From: Rhizobium sp. RU33A
GTDB lineage: Bacteria > Pseudomonadota > Alphaproteobacteria > Rhizobiales > Rhizobiaceae
DNA: 64,000 bases
Assembly (NCBI RefSeq): GCF_900156055.1
Contig: NZ_FTMQ01000004.1
Span: 1 to 64,000, forward strand
Direction of reading: 5' to 3'
The notes under the pieces are model-generated. The model was not told where the DNA came from, did not search any database, and saw only the letters and a program-made list of their open reading frames with translations. Positions 42,286 to 51,041 of this stretch are shown piece after piece (position 1 is the first letter of the stretch; each line of letters starts with the position of its first letter). The translations under genes and the position numbers were made by a program.

Positions 42286-42396
42286 CCTCATGCTGAGGTG
42301 CCCGCGTGAAGCGCGGGCCTCGAAGCATCGCTCTTTCTTTTTGTATCTGTGGCCTCGCCCTTCGAGGCCGGGCACGCCCGGCACCTCAGGGTGAGG
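42286..42396. repeat. 111-base RIME-like palindromic element
   Basis: The ends CCTCATGCTGAGGTGCC (42286-42302) and GGCACCTCAGGGTGAGG (42380-42396) are inverted copies with two mismatches. Inside are two perfect hairpins, GCCCGCG/CGCGGGC and GGCCTCG/CGAGGCC, plus CCGGGC/GCCCGG. It resembles the rhizobial RIME class by size and two-palindrome layout; identity was not checked. Confidence 0.65.
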
Positions 42397-42476
42397 GTGA
42401 TCTGTCGATTTCAAAAATCCCAAGCTTCGCCGCCGGTCGGGATCGCTCCCTCCGGATAGGCTGAAACTTGTCTCGG

Positions 42477-43020
42477 ACGAGGCGCCAGAAGCAACCTGTC
42501 TAAGTAAGTAATGTGGCTCCTTCCGGCGCCTCGTTCGGCGTTTTTTCCCGCTGCATGCGTCTCTCTGGCAAGGCGGCGACGGTCTTCGGGACCTTCGTCC
42601 CGAGGAATGACCGGGCGCGGGTCCGGCTGCGGCGTCACCGTGAGATGACGCGTCAGCCTGGCCGGTGGCCCGGGAGGTTCCCGCCGGATGGTGCACCAAT
42701 CCGACCGGGACCCTCGCCCGGGGGATGTTGGTCTGGTCATTTGCGACCGGCCATCATCCCCGCCGTTTAATTCGCCCCGCCGTCTGGATGTTCGCGACGG
42801 CGTTGGCGCCTTGTCTGTGTGCCTCTGAGGCACGTCCTTCCGATCGGGGTATCCGGTGAAGAGGCATCCGACCCCGTCACCTTAGTATCCAGCCCCACGT
42901 CCGGAGGGAGACCGTTGCAGCGGGCCGGGACTTCGAGTCTGCGACAACCCTCCACCCCGGCGCCGGCCCCGCCTCGCCTGACATCGCATCGTCAGGTGTA
43001 TCCGAGGGCGGGACGGGGAT
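42477..43020. other. hairpin-rich block of unknown nature
   Basis: A series of hairpins: ACGAGGCGCC (42477-42486) with GGCGCCTCGT (42525-42534) followed by a T-run; a CGGGAC/GTCCCG hairpin near 42590; a CGCCGTC/GACGGCG hairpin near 42780; a GTGCCT/AGGCAC hairpin near 42820; a CGGGGT/ACCCCG hairpin near 42850; and CCTGAC/GTCAGG inside CCCGCCTCG/CGAGGGCGGG near 43000. It could be a decayed mobile element, a longer mosaic repeat, or a structured RNA. Confidence 0.5.
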
Positions 43021-43151
43021 GAGTCTACGAGGGTGGAAATGGGCGGGGATGAAAAAACATATCGGGGTTTGATTTTACTTGGGATTTTCTCAAACTCATC
43101 CCCCTTTTTTCAGGCGGATACGTCGAGTTTGTAGCTTTGCCCCTCACCCTA

Positions 43152-43177
43152 CCCTCTCCCCGCAGGCGGGGAGAGGG
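43152..43177. repeat. perfect 12-bp palindrome, common rhizobial type
   Basis: CCCTCTCCCCGC (43152-43163), AG, GCGGGGAGAGGG (43166-43177). Preceded by the CCCTCACCCTA stretch that often accompanies this unit in rhizobial intergenic DNA. Confidence 0.8.
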
Positions 43178-43267
43178 GAAGCGCCGCTCGCTTCATCCCC
43201 CCTGTCCCCATCCCCCAAGCTGCGCTAGGTTCTACGCATCCATCTCCGGCGAACCCGACGAGGCGCG

Positions 43268-44125
43268 ATGTTCATTCCCCTGCATGACCGAAACGCGCTG
43301 AAGCACATCCGCAAGCAATATGTGACGCTGGGGCTGATTCTGGCCAATGTCGTGACCCATGCGCTGGCGACGCTGGCGCCGGAGGCGCTCTACGAGATCG
43401 GGGTTTATGGCATGGGCTTCATCCCGGCCGTCGCCTTCGATATTGCCGAGCTCGATCCGCGGCTGGTGCTGGTGCCGGAGGGGGCGACCTACGTCACCTA
43501 TTCCTTCCTGCATGGAAGCTGGCTGCATCTGGGCTCCAACATGCTTTTCCTCTGGGTCTTCGGCGACAATGTCGAGGATGCCATGGGGCACTTCAAGTTT
43601 CTGTTCTTCTATCTCGCCTGCGCGGCCGCCGGTGCCTTTTTCCATGCGCTGGTGGTACCAACAAGCCAGGCCCCACTGATCGGGGCGTCAGGCGCCGTCT
43701 CCGGTGTGGTGGCTGCCTATCTGATGCTCCATCCCAAGGTGCGCGTCTGGGTGCTGGTCTTCATGCGCTTTCCGCTGCCGCTCCCGGCATTCATCCCGCT
43801 TCTCTTCTGGGTGGGCCAGCAATTCGTGATGCTGGTCATCGACCGCGACAGTAATGTGTCCTGGGGCGCCCATGTTGGCGGCATCATCGCCGGGGCGATC
43901 CTGGTGCTCTTTTTGCGACGTCCGGGCGTGCCGCTCTTCGACCGGGCGATCGTGACACCCAAGGCTGTCGAGCACGCAGCGCCCACGGTTGATGTCGCGA
44001 CCGTCGGCCCCTGGGGCCAAAGACCGGCCGGCCACCAGCCGGTCCGGGAGAGGGACGAGGCCGAAAACGGCGCAAAAACCACGGCATCGCAACCGGTTCG
44101 CAAGGTAACCCACTGGGGACGATGA
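43268..44125 (+). CDS. rhomboid family intramembrane serine protease
   Basis: 285 residues, six or seven helices. The catalytic Ser is S141 in GASG and the partner His is H202 in WGAHVGG; FLHGSWLHLGSNMLFLWVFGDNVED gives the oxyanion-side HxxxN-type motif. The enzyme should be active. The last 70 residues form a disordered cytoplasmic tail. A GAGG site lies before the ATG. The substrate is unknown. Confidence 0.93.
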   Translation: MFIPLHDRNALKHIRKQYVTLGLILANVVTHALATLAPEALYEIGVYGMGFIPAVAFDIAELDPRLVLVPEGATYVTYSFLHGSWLHLGSNMLFLWVFGDNVEDAMGHFKFLFFYLACAAAGAFFHALVVPTSQAPLIGASGAVSGVVAAYLMLHPKVRVWVLVFMRFPLPLPAFIPLLFWVGQQFVMLVIDRDSNVSWGAHVGGIIAGAILVLFLRRPGVPLFDRAIVTPKAVEHAAPTVDVATVGPWGQRPAGHQPVRERDEAENGAKTTASQPVRKVTHWGR

Positions 44126-44148
44126 CAAGAGGTCGCGGCCGCAAAGTA

Positions 44149-44177
44149 TTGACGTGAACGTCAACGTAAATTATTGC
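44149..44177 (+). promoter_or_regulatory. putative etfBA promoter overlapped by a perfect palindromic operator
   Basis: TTGACGTGAACGTCAA (44149-44164) is a perfect inverted repeat with a 2-base centre. Its left end doubles as a -35 box TTGACG, 17 bases from TATTGC (44172-44177). The ACGT(N)ACGT form resembles operators of the MerR-type regulator LiuR, which controls branched-chain amino acid and fatty-acid breakdown; that assignment is inferred. Confidence 0.5.
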
Positions 44178-44299
44178 TGTCCGTCAAACGGCATCGATCG
44201 TTGTGTTTGGGAAAAAAATGCGTATCGATGTCGCCAATCGACAAACGGCGGAACGCATCAGCGCGCATTTTCCGACAGAAGATTTGAAGAGAGGAACCC

Positions 44300-45049
44300 A
44301 TGAAGATACTCGTCCCAGTCAAGCGGGTTGTGGATTACAACGTCAAGATCCGCGTCAAGCCAGATGGTTCCGGCGTCGAGCTCGCCAACGTCAAGATGTC
44401 CATGAATCCGTTCGACGAGATCTCCGTCGAGGAAGCCCTGCGGCTGAAGGAAGCCGGCAAGGCCGAAGAAGTGGTGATCGTGTCGATTGGCCCGGCCAAG
44501 GCCGAGGAAACCATCCGCACCGCACTCGCCATGGGCGCTGACCGCGGCATCCTGATCGAGACAGACGAAGCCGTCGAGCCGCTCGCCGTCGCCAAGCTCC
44601 TGAAGGGCGTGGTCGAGGCTGAGGCTCCGGGCCTCGTCATCGTCGGCAAGCAGGCGATCGACGACGATTCGAACCAGACCGGCCAGATGCTGGCGGCTCT
44701 CCTCGGCTGGGGCCAGGCAACGTTTGCCTCCAAGCTCGAACTCGGCGCCGACAAGGCGACCGTGACCCGCGAAGTCGACGGCGGTCTGCAGACCATCGAC
44801 GTCACGCTGCCGGCGATCGTGACGACCGACCTTCGCCTCAACGAGCCGCGTTATGCTTCGCTGCCGAACATCATGAAGGCCAAGAAGAAGCCGCTCGACA
44901 AGAAGGCTCCGGCCGATTTCGGCGTCGACGTTGCCCCGCGCCTCAAGGTTCTGAAGACCGAGGAGCCGGGTGGCCGCAAGGCAGGCATCAAGGTGAAGAG
45001 CGTCGCCGAACTGGTGGACAAGCTCAAGAACGAAGCCGGCGTATTGTAA
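44300..45049 (+). CDS. etfB: electron transfer flavoprotein beta subunit
   Basis: Takes electrons from acyl-CoA dehydrogenases with EtfA and passes them to the ETF-quinone oxidoreductase. 249 residues. [19 protein letters not shown] at the start and the AMP-binding loop around [15 protein letters not shown] near 115-130 are typical. A GAGAGGA site lies before the ATG. etfA follows after 25 bases. Confidence 0.96.
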   Translation: MKILVPVKRVVDYNVKIRVKPDGSGVELANVKMSMNPFDEISVEEALRLKEAGKAEEVVIVSIGPAKAEETIRTALAMGADRGILIETDEAVEPLAVAKLLKGVVEAEAPGLVIVGKQAIDDDSNQTGQMLAALLGWGQATFASKLELGADKATVTREVDGGLQTIDVTLPAIVTTDLRLNEPRYASLPNIMKAKKKPLDKKAPADFGVDVAPRLKVLKTEEPGGRKAGIKVKSVAELVDKLKNEAGVL

Positions 45050-45074
45050 GCGGAACGGACAGGAGAAACGTAAA

Positions 45075-46004
45075 ATGGCTATTCTTCTTCTCGCAGAACA
45101 CGACAACGCGACCGTCTCCGAACAGACCGCGAAGGCGCTCACAGCCGCCACCAAGATGGGTGGCGACGTGCATGTGCTGGTGGCAGGTTCCGGCGCCAAG
45201 GCTGCCGCCGATGCGGCCGCAAAGCTCTCGGGCGTTTCCAAGGTGCTGCTCGCCGACGACGCATCGCTCGGCAACAACCTTGCAGAGCCGCTCGCGGCCC
45301 TCATCGTTTCGCTGGCAGGTTCCTATGACACGATCATCGCGGCTGCGACCTCAGTCGGCAAGAACGTGATGCCGCGCGTCGCCGCCCTGCTCGACGTCAT
45401 GCAGGTGTCTGAAATCACCGAAGTGGTTTCGGCCGACACCTTCAAGCGTCCGATCTATGCCGGCAACGCCATCCAGACCGTCCAGTCGACCGATGCCAAG
45501 AAGGTGATCACCGTTCGCACCGCCTCCTTCGCCGCTGCTGGTGAAGGTGGTTCGGCATCCGTCGAGACCATTTCGGCGGCTGCCAATCCCGGCGTATCCA
45601 GCCATGTTTCCGATGCGCTGTCCTCGTCCGACCGTCCTGAACTGGCGTCTGCCAAGATCATCATTTCCGGTGGCCGTGCGCTCGGCTCCTCGGAAAAGTT
45701 CCAGGAAGTCATCCTGCCGGTGGCCGACAAGCTCGGCGCCGCTGTCGGTGCGTCTCGTGCGGCCGTCGATGCAGGCTACGCCCCGAACGACTGGCAGGTC
45801 GGCCAGACCGGCAAGGTGGTTGCCCCGCAGCTCTACATCGCCTGCGGCATCTCCGGTGCCATCCAGCACCTTGCCGGCATGAAGGATTCGAAGGTCATCG
45901 TCGCGATCAACAAGGACGAGGAAGCGCCGATCTTCCAGGTCGCCGATTATGGCCTCGTCGCCGACATCTTCGAAGCCCTGCCGGAGCTCGAGAAGGCGCT
46001 CTGA
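45075..46004 (+). CDS. etfA: electron transfer flavoprotein alpha subunit
   Basis: FAD-carrying partner of EtfB. 309 residues. The C-terminal FAD domain has [13 protein letters not shown] near 195 and [20 protein letters not shown] near 250-270, the ETF-alpha signature. AGGAG precedes the ATG. A strong terminator follows at 46063. Confidence 0.96.
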   Translation: MAILLLAEHDNATVSEQTAKALTAATKMGGDVHVLVAGSGAKAAADAAAKLSGVSKVLLADDASLGNNLAEPLAALIVSLAGSYDTIIAAATSVGKNVMPRVAALLDVMQVSEITEVVSADTFKRPIYAGNAIQTVQSTDAKKVITVRTASFAAAGEGGSASVETISAAANPGVSSHVSDALSSSDRPELASAKIIISGGRALGSSEKFQEVILPVADKLGAAVGASRAAVDAGYAPNDWQVGQTGKVVAPQLYIACGISGAIQHLAGMKDSKVIVAINKDEEAPIFQVADYGLVADIFEALPELEKAL

Positions 46005-46062
46005 TCACCCTTTCGCACCTGCGAAAGGACTGGTCAAAGAACCCTTTGCGGTCTATCAATCA

Positions 46063-46097
46063 GCCGGGCCCGCGATAAACGGGCCCGGCATTTTATT
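46063..46097 (+). terminator. intrinsic terminator after etfBA
   Basis: GCCGGGCCCG (46063-46072) pairs perfectly with CGGGCCCGGC (46080-46089) over a 7-base loop, followed by ATTTTATT. It separates etfBA from the dehydrogenase gene, which then needs its own promoter or readthrough. Confidence 0.88.
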
Positions 46098-46130
46098 GGG
46101 TGAAGTCTGGAACGGGTGAGGAGCGAGACG

Positions 46131-47012
46131 ATGACGGGAAAGATCAGCAACGTGGGTGTCGTGGGTGCCGGCCAGATGGGCTGCGGCATCGCACAGGTCT
46201 CCGCCGCCGCCGGCTACAAGGTCACGATCTACGACCTCTCCAAGGACAGGATCGAAGCCGGTCTCGCCACGATCAACGGCAATCTCGCCCGCCAGGTAAC
46301 CAACGGCAAGATCACCGATGAACAGCGCAAGGCGGCCCTTGCCCTGATTTCGGGCTCGTCCGACGTCAACGACCTCGCCCCAGCCGATCTCGTCATCGAG
46401 GCGGCGACCGAAGATGAAAGCGTCAAGCGCAAGATCTTCGCCGCCCTCTGCCCGGTGCTCAAACCCGAAGCGCTGATCGCGACCAACACCTCCTCTTTGT
46501 CGATCACCCGCCTTGCCTCTGCCACCGATCGGCCGGAGCGCTTCATGGGCATCCATTTCATGAACCCTGTTCCGGTCATGAAGCTCGTCGAACTGGTTCG
46601 CGGCATTGCCACTGACGAAACCACCTTCGCCACCGCCAAGGACTTCGTCTCCTCGCTCGACAAGACGATCACGGTGGCCGAAGACTTTCCGGCCTTCATC
46701 GTCAACCGCATCCTTCTGCCGATGATCAACGAGGCGATCTACACGCTGTATGAAGGCGTCGGCTCGGTCGAAGCGATCGACACGGCAATGAAGCTCGGTG
46801 CCAACCACCCGATGGGCCCGCTGCAGCTGGCCGACTTCATCGGTCTCGACACGTGTCTTTCGATCATGCAGGTGCTGCATGAGGGCCTCTCGGACTCGAA
46901 GTACCGTCCCTGCCCGCTGCTGGTCAAATATGTCGAGGCCGGCTGGCTGGGTCGCAAGTCGGGCCGCGGCTTCTACGACTACCGCGGCGAAGTGCCGGTT
47001 CCGACACGCTGA
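46131..47012 (+). CDS. 3-hydroxybutyryl-CoA dehydrogenase family protein
   Basis: NAD-dependent 3-hydroxyacyl-CoA dehydrogenase, 293 residues. The Rossmann loop is GAGQMG at 12-17. The catalytic His is H142 in GIHFMNPVPVM and E154 is its partner. The C-terminal domain has ANHPMGPLQLADFIGLDT. It may serve fatty-acid breakdown or polyhydroxybutyrate metabolism, fitting the ETF genes beside it. The start at 46131 follows GAGGAG. Confidence 0.94.
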   Translation: MTGKISNVGVVGAGQMGCGIAQVSAAAGYKVTIYDLSKDRIEAGLATINGNLARQVTNGKITDEQRKAALALISGSSDVNDLAPADLVIEAATEDESVKRKIFAALCPVLKPEALIATNTSSLSITRLASATDRPERFMGIHFMNPVPVMKLVELVRGIATDETTFATAKDFVSSLDKTITVAEDFPAFIVNRILLPMINEAIYTLYEGVGSVEAIDTAMKLGANHPMGPLQLADFIGLDTCLSIMQVLHEGLSDSKYRPCPLLVKYVEAGWLGRKSGRGFYDYRGEVPVPTR

Positions 47013-47072
47013 TGGACCATTCCGGCGGGGGACCCTCCGGCGGAAAGATATTTGCCCCTCCGGGCAATCATT

Positions 47073-47105
47073 GGTCGGCCATTCCTCGGAAGAGGCGGGC
47101 CGACC
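47073..47105. promoter_or_regulatory. hairpin in the leader of the sulfate transporter operon
   Basis: GGTCGGCC (47073-47080) pairs with GGCCGACC (47098-47105), and inside it CCTC pairs with GAGG around a GGAA loop. A smaller TTGCCC/GGGCAA hairpin lies just upstream at about 47051-47066. There is no long T-run. It lies between the dehydrogenase and sbp, so it may be a terminator or a leader element. Confidence 0.45.
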
Positions 47106-47156
47106 CTCTAGTTTGCGGAGCAGATAGAGATCCCCCGCATACCGGAGTACCAGTCC

Positions 47157-48140
47157 ATGAAACGCCTCCTGCTTTTGAGCGCCGCTCTTGTCGCCCTCTC
47201 CCTGCCGGTTTCGGCCAGCGCCGCTGACAAGCTGCTCAACGCCTCCTATGACATCGCCCGCGAGATCTTCGCCGCCCAGAACGAAGCCTTCATCAAGGCC
47301 AATCCGGGCGTCAGCATCGATCAGTCGCATGGCGGCACCTCGCGTCAGGCACGCGCCATCGTTGAGGGTCTGGAAGCCGACGTCGTCACTTTCAACCAGG
47401 TGACCGACGTCGAATTCCTGGCCAAGAACGGTTTCATCAACGAAGGCTGGCAGTCGGAATTCCCGAACAATGCCTCGCCCTTCTATTCCTTCCCGTCCTT
47501 CCTGGTACGCGCCGGCAACCCGAAGAACATCAAGGACTGGGACGATCTCGCCCGCGACGACGTGCAGGTGATCTTCCCCAACCCGAAGACCTCGGGCAAT
47601 GCCCGCTACACCTATCTGGCGGCAACGGCCTATGCGAAGGAGAAGTTTGCCGGCGACGAGGCCAAGGTGACCGAATTCGTCGAAAAGATCTTCGACAACG
47701 TGCCGGTCTTCGACACCGGTGGCCGCGCCGCGACGACGACCTTTGTCGAGCGCGAGACCGGTGACGTGATCATCACCTTCGAAGCCGAGACCAAGTCAAT
47801 CGCCAAGCAGTATGGCGAGGACAAGTTCCAGCAGGTCGTGCCGTCGGTGAGCCTGCTTGCCGAATTCCCGGTCGCGATCGTCGACAAGGTCGCCGATGCC
47901 AAGGGAAGCCAGGAACTCTCCAAGAAGTATCTCGACTTCCTCTATTCGCCGGAAGGTCAGAAGATAGCCGCCGATTTCGGCCACCGCGTCCATGACGAAG
48001 CAATTGCTGCCGAATACAAGGACCAGTTCCCCGAGATCCGTCTCGTCACCGTCGAAGACGTCTTCGGCGGCTGGGCCAAGGTTTCCGAGGAGCATTTTGC
48101 CGAGGGTGCCATCCTTGATGGGATCTATGGCAGCCGCTAA
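47157..48140 (+). CDS. sbp: sulfate ABC transporter substrate-binding protein
   Basis: Periplasmic sulfate/thiosulfate receptor. 327 residues with a signal peptide (about 1-23, SASA-A). The mature start NASYDIAREIF and QSHGGTSRQARAI, with NPKTSGNARYTYLAA later, are hallmark stretches of Sbp/CysP. A CGGAG site precedes the ATG. First gene of the sbp-cysTWA operon. Confidence 0.95.
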   Translation: MKRLLLLSAALVALSLPVSASAADKLLNASYDIAREIFAAQNEAFIKANPGVSIDQSHGGTSRQARAIVEGLEADVVTFNQVTDVEFLAKNGFINEGWQSEFPNNASPFYSFPSFLVRAGNPKNIKDWDDLARDDVQVIFPNPKTSGNARYTYLAATAYAKEKFAGDEAKVTEFVEKIFDNVPVFDTGGRAATTTFVERETGDVIITFEAETKSIAKQYGEDKFQQVVPSVSLLAEFPVAIVDKVADAKGSQELSKKYLDFLYSPEGQKIAADFGHRVHDEAIAAEYKDQFPEIRLVTVEDVFGGWAKVSEEHFAEGAILDGIYGSR

Positions 48141-48208
48141 GCACGGTTTCAGATCGATTTCAGGACCGGCGGATCATCCGCCGGTCTTCTCATGAAAGGA
48201 CGACGACG

Positions 48209-49030
48209 TTGAAACGCCGCGTATTGCCGGGCTTCAGACTGTCCCTCGGGATCACGCTGGTCTATGCCGCGATCATCATCCTGCTGCCGCTGGCAGCCCT
48301 GATCTTCAAGGCGGCGAGCCTCGGACCCGCAGACTATTGGCGCATCGTCTCTTCCGAACGCGCCGTCGCGAGTTATGGCGTGACGGTCGGCTCGGCGCTG
48401 GTGGCGACCCTGTTCAACCTTGTCTTTGGTCTCGCGCTCGCCTGGGTTCTCGTGCGTTATCGCTTTCCAGGACGCCGCATTGTCGATGCGCTGGTCGACC
48501 TGCCATTTGCGCTGCCGACGGCCGTTGCCGGCATCTCGCTCACCACGCTGTTTGCCTCGAATGGCTGGTTTGGCGCAGCACTGGGCGAGATCGGCATTAA
48601 GGTCGCCTATACGCCCCTCGGCATCATGGTCGCCATGGCCTTCACCAGCCTGCCCTTCATCGTGCGCACGGTACAGCCGGTGCTGGAAGAGCTCGACCCG
48701 GCGCTCGAAGAAGCCGGCCAGACGCTCGGCTCCAGCGACTGGTCGATCTTCCGCCGCGTGATCCTGCCGCTTCTGACGCCAGCACTGCTTGCCGGCACCT
48801 CGCTTGCCTTCGCGCGCAGCCTCGGCGAATTCGGCGCGATCATCTTCATTGCCGGCAACCAGCCCTTCTCGACCGAGATCACGGCACTTCTCGCCTTCAT
48901 CCGGCTTGAGGAATACGACTATCCGGCCTCCGCCGCGATTGCCTCGGTCATGCTGATCGCCGCCTTCGTGATGCTGGCGGTCACCAACTACATGCAGGCC
49001 CGCGCGCTGCGCTACACGGTGAAAGGCTGA
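48209..49030 (+). CDS. cysT: sulfate ABC transporter permease CysT
   Basis: 273 residues, six helices, with the ATPase-coupling EAA loop around EELDPALEEAGQTLGSSDW. The start is an unusual TTG at 48209, 8 bases after AAAGGA; no ATG is near, and the family start (KRRVLPGFRLSLGI) fits. Three bases separate its stop from cysW. Confidence 0.93.
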   Translation: MKRRVLPGFRLSLGITLVYAAIIILLPLAALIFKAASLGPADYWRIVSSERAVASYGVTVGSALVATLFNLVFGLALAWVLVRYRFPGRRIVDALVDLPFALPTAVAGISLTTLFASNGWFGAALGEIGIKVAYTPLGIMVAMAFTSLPFIVRTVQPVLEELDPALEEAGQTLGSSDWSIFRRVILPLLTPALLAGTSLAFARSLGEFGAIIFIAGNQPFSTEITALLAFIRLEEYDYPASAAIASVMLIAAFVMLAVTNYMQARALRYTVKG

Positions 49031-49033
49031 ACC

Positions 49034-49924
49034 ATGAGCCACGTCACAAAGACACGACGCCCACCGCGCGTCGGCGATGCGCCCCTCTTCAAATACACGC
49101 TGATCGGGGCGGTACTGCTTCTCGTCTTGTTCTTCGTGGCCGCCCCCATGGCGGTGATCGGCATCGAGGCCTTCTCCAAGGGCGTGCCGTTCTTCCTCGA
49201 GACAATCGCAGACCCCGACACGCGCCATGCGATCTGGCTGACGGTGATGACGGCACTGATCGCCGTACCCTTGAACACCATGTTCGGCGTGGCTGCGGCC
49301 TGGGCGATCACCAAGCACGACTTTCGTGGCAAGCGGTTGCTCACCATCCTGATCGAGATCCCCTTCTCGGTATCGCCTGTTGTCGCCGGCGTCGCCTATC
49401 TCTTTGTCTATGGCCTGCAGGGCATTTTCGGCCCCACCCTCGATAGCGCCGGGCTGAAGATCCTCTTTGCGCTACCGGGTATCGTGCTCGCCTCGATGTT
49501 CGTGACGGCACCCTTCGTCGCGCGCGAACTGATCCCGCTGATGCAGGCGCAAGGACGTGATCTCGAAGAGGCGGCTACCTCGCTCGGCGCAAGCGGCTTC
49601 CGCACCTTCTGGTCGGTGACATTGCCGAACATCAAATGGGCGATGCTTTACGGCGTCGTGCTCTGCAATGCGCGTGTGATGGGTGAATTCGGCGCCGTGT
49701 CGATCGTCTCCGGCAACATCCGTGGCCAGACGAACACGCTGCCGCTGCATATCGAGCTGCTTTACCAGGACTACAACGCCGTCGGCGCCTTCGCTGCCGC
49801 CTCAATGCTCGCCGCGCTGGCACTGGTCACGCTCGTGGCCAAGGTTCTGCTCGAACGCCAGGGCGCAGGACGCCGGAACCGACCGGCCACGCTCGCCGGC
49901 AATACTTCGGAGATGAATTCGTGA
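49034..49924 (+). CDS. cysW: sulfate ABC transporter permease CysW
   Basis: 296 residues, six helices. The EAA loop is in GRDLEEAATSLGASGFRTFW, and GEFGAVSIVSGNIRGQTNTLPL is a CysW signature. It pairs with CysT to form the channel. Overlaps cysA by 4 bases. Confidence 0.94.
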   Translation: MSHVTKTRRPPRVGDAPLFKYTLIGAVLLLVLFFVAAPMAVIGIEAFSKGVPFFLETIADPDTRHAIWLTVMTALIAVPLNTMFGVAAAWAITKHDFRGKRLLTILIEIPFSVSPVVAGVAYLFVYGLQGIFGPTLDSAGLKILFALPGIVLASMFVTAPFVARELIPLMQAQGRDLEEAATSLGASGFRTFWSVTLPNIKWAMLYGVVLCNARVMGEFGAVSIVSGNIRGQTNTLPLHIELLYQDYNAVGAFAAASMLAALALVTLVAKVLLERQGAGRRNRPATLAGNTSEMNS

Positions 49925-50943
49925 ACATTCGCCTCGACACGGTCGTCAAGACCTTCGAAACCTTCCGCGCCGTGCATGGCGTGTCGCTCGACATCAAGAG
50001 CGGCGAACTGGTGGCGCTGCTCGGGCCTTCCGGCTCCGGCAAGACGACCATCCTGCGCATGGTCGCCGGCCTGGAGTTTGCCGATGGCGGCCAGATCCAT
50101 TTCGGCGACGACGATGCGACTAACATTCCCGTGCGCGACCGCGGCGTCGGCTTCGTCTTCCAGCATTATGCCCTGTTTCCGCATATGACGGTGGCCGAGA
50201 ATATCGCCTTCGGCATGAAGGTGTCGAAGGTGAAGCGTTCGACCGCCGACATCGATCGCCGCGTCGAAGACCTGCTCTCTCTCGTACAGCTCGCAGGGTT
50301 GGGCGAACGTTTCCCCGGCCAGATCTCCGGCGGCCAGCGCCAGCGCGTGGCACTCGCCCGTGCGCTCGCCGTCGATCCGCGCGTGTTGCTGCTCGACGAG
50401 CCCTTCGGCGCACTCGACGCCAATGTCCGCCGCGACCTGCGCCGCTGGCTGCGTTCCATCCATGACGAACTGGGCATCACCACGCTCTTCGTCACCCATG
50501 ACCAGGAAGAGGCACTCGACCTCGCCGATCGCGTCGTGATCCTCGACAAGGGCAAGATCGTTCAGCAGGGCACGCCGGAAGAGGTCTGCCGCCATCCAGC
50601 GAACGCCTTCGTCATGCGCTTCCTCGGCGACACCAATGCGCTGAGGGCGAGTGTGTCAAATGGACAGGCGACCGTCGGCAACATGACCTATGCCGCGGAA
50701 GGTTTGAAAGACGGCCCGGCCGAGCTTCTCTTCCGTCCGACGGATGTCGTGTGGAGCGACGACGCATCGAAGGGTGTGGCGGCGACCATCGAGCGGGTTC
50801 TCGACCGCCCGGGCTCGCGTCGGGTGCTGGCCAGGACCGCGGGCGACACGATCGTCGAATTCGACGCATCCCCGGACTTTGCCAAGGCAAAGGGCGATCA
50901 GGGCTTCATCGAAATTCTGCGACCGCGGATTTACGAGCTGTGA
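49921..50943 (+). CDS. cysA: sulfate ABC transporter ATP-binding protein CysA
   Basis: 340 residues from a GTG that overlaps the cysW stop (GTGA). Walker A GPSGSGKTT is at 35-43, the signature ISGGQRQRVALARAL is near 137, and LLLDEPFGALD near 157. A C-terminal TOBE-like regulatory domain fills about 240-340. It powers uptake by CysTW and Sbp. Confidence 0.95.
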   Translation: MNIRLDTVVKTFETFRAVHGVSLDIKSGELVALLGPSGSGKTTILRMVAGLEFADGGQIHFGDDDATNIPVRDRGVGFVFQHYALFPHMTVAENIAFGMKVSKVKRSTADIDRRVEDLLSLVQLAGLGERFPGQISGGQRQRVALARALAVDPRVLLLDEPFGALDANVRRDLRRWLRSIHDELGITTLFVTHDQEEALDLADRVVILDKGKIVQQGTPEEVCRHPANAFVMRFLGDTNALRASVSNGQATVGNMTYAAEGLKDGPAELLFRPTDVVWSDDASKGVAATIERVLDRPGSRRVLARTAGDTIVEFDASPDFAKAKGDQGFIEILRPRIYEL

Positions 50944-51041
50944 GCCACGCTCCGCTGCTCTCCTGATTGTGACTACGCCAGAAACGGGCGACGCTTGGGC
51001 CTTTGAGCCAATCTTAAGGATTGCCTGCCAGCCTTGCCGTC

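Larger units (their letters stand above)
41976..43267. other. 1.3-kb non-coding mosaic of palindromic elements
   Basis: No convincing gene. It holds at least four separate palindromic units, listed separately, and a hairpin-rich 540-base block. The open frames on both strands are full of Arg/Pro/Gly, cross the palindromes and lack ribosome sites. The composition and layered inverted repeats match the intergenic mosaic elements (RIME-like and others) seen throughout rhizobial chromosomes. Confidence 0.75.

Noticed and set aside
42220..42833. Leftward open frames of 159 and 140 codons in the mosaic region
   Set aside because: They run through palindromes, are Arg/Pro-rich and overlap each other in different frames. 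More likely repeat DNA misread as genes.
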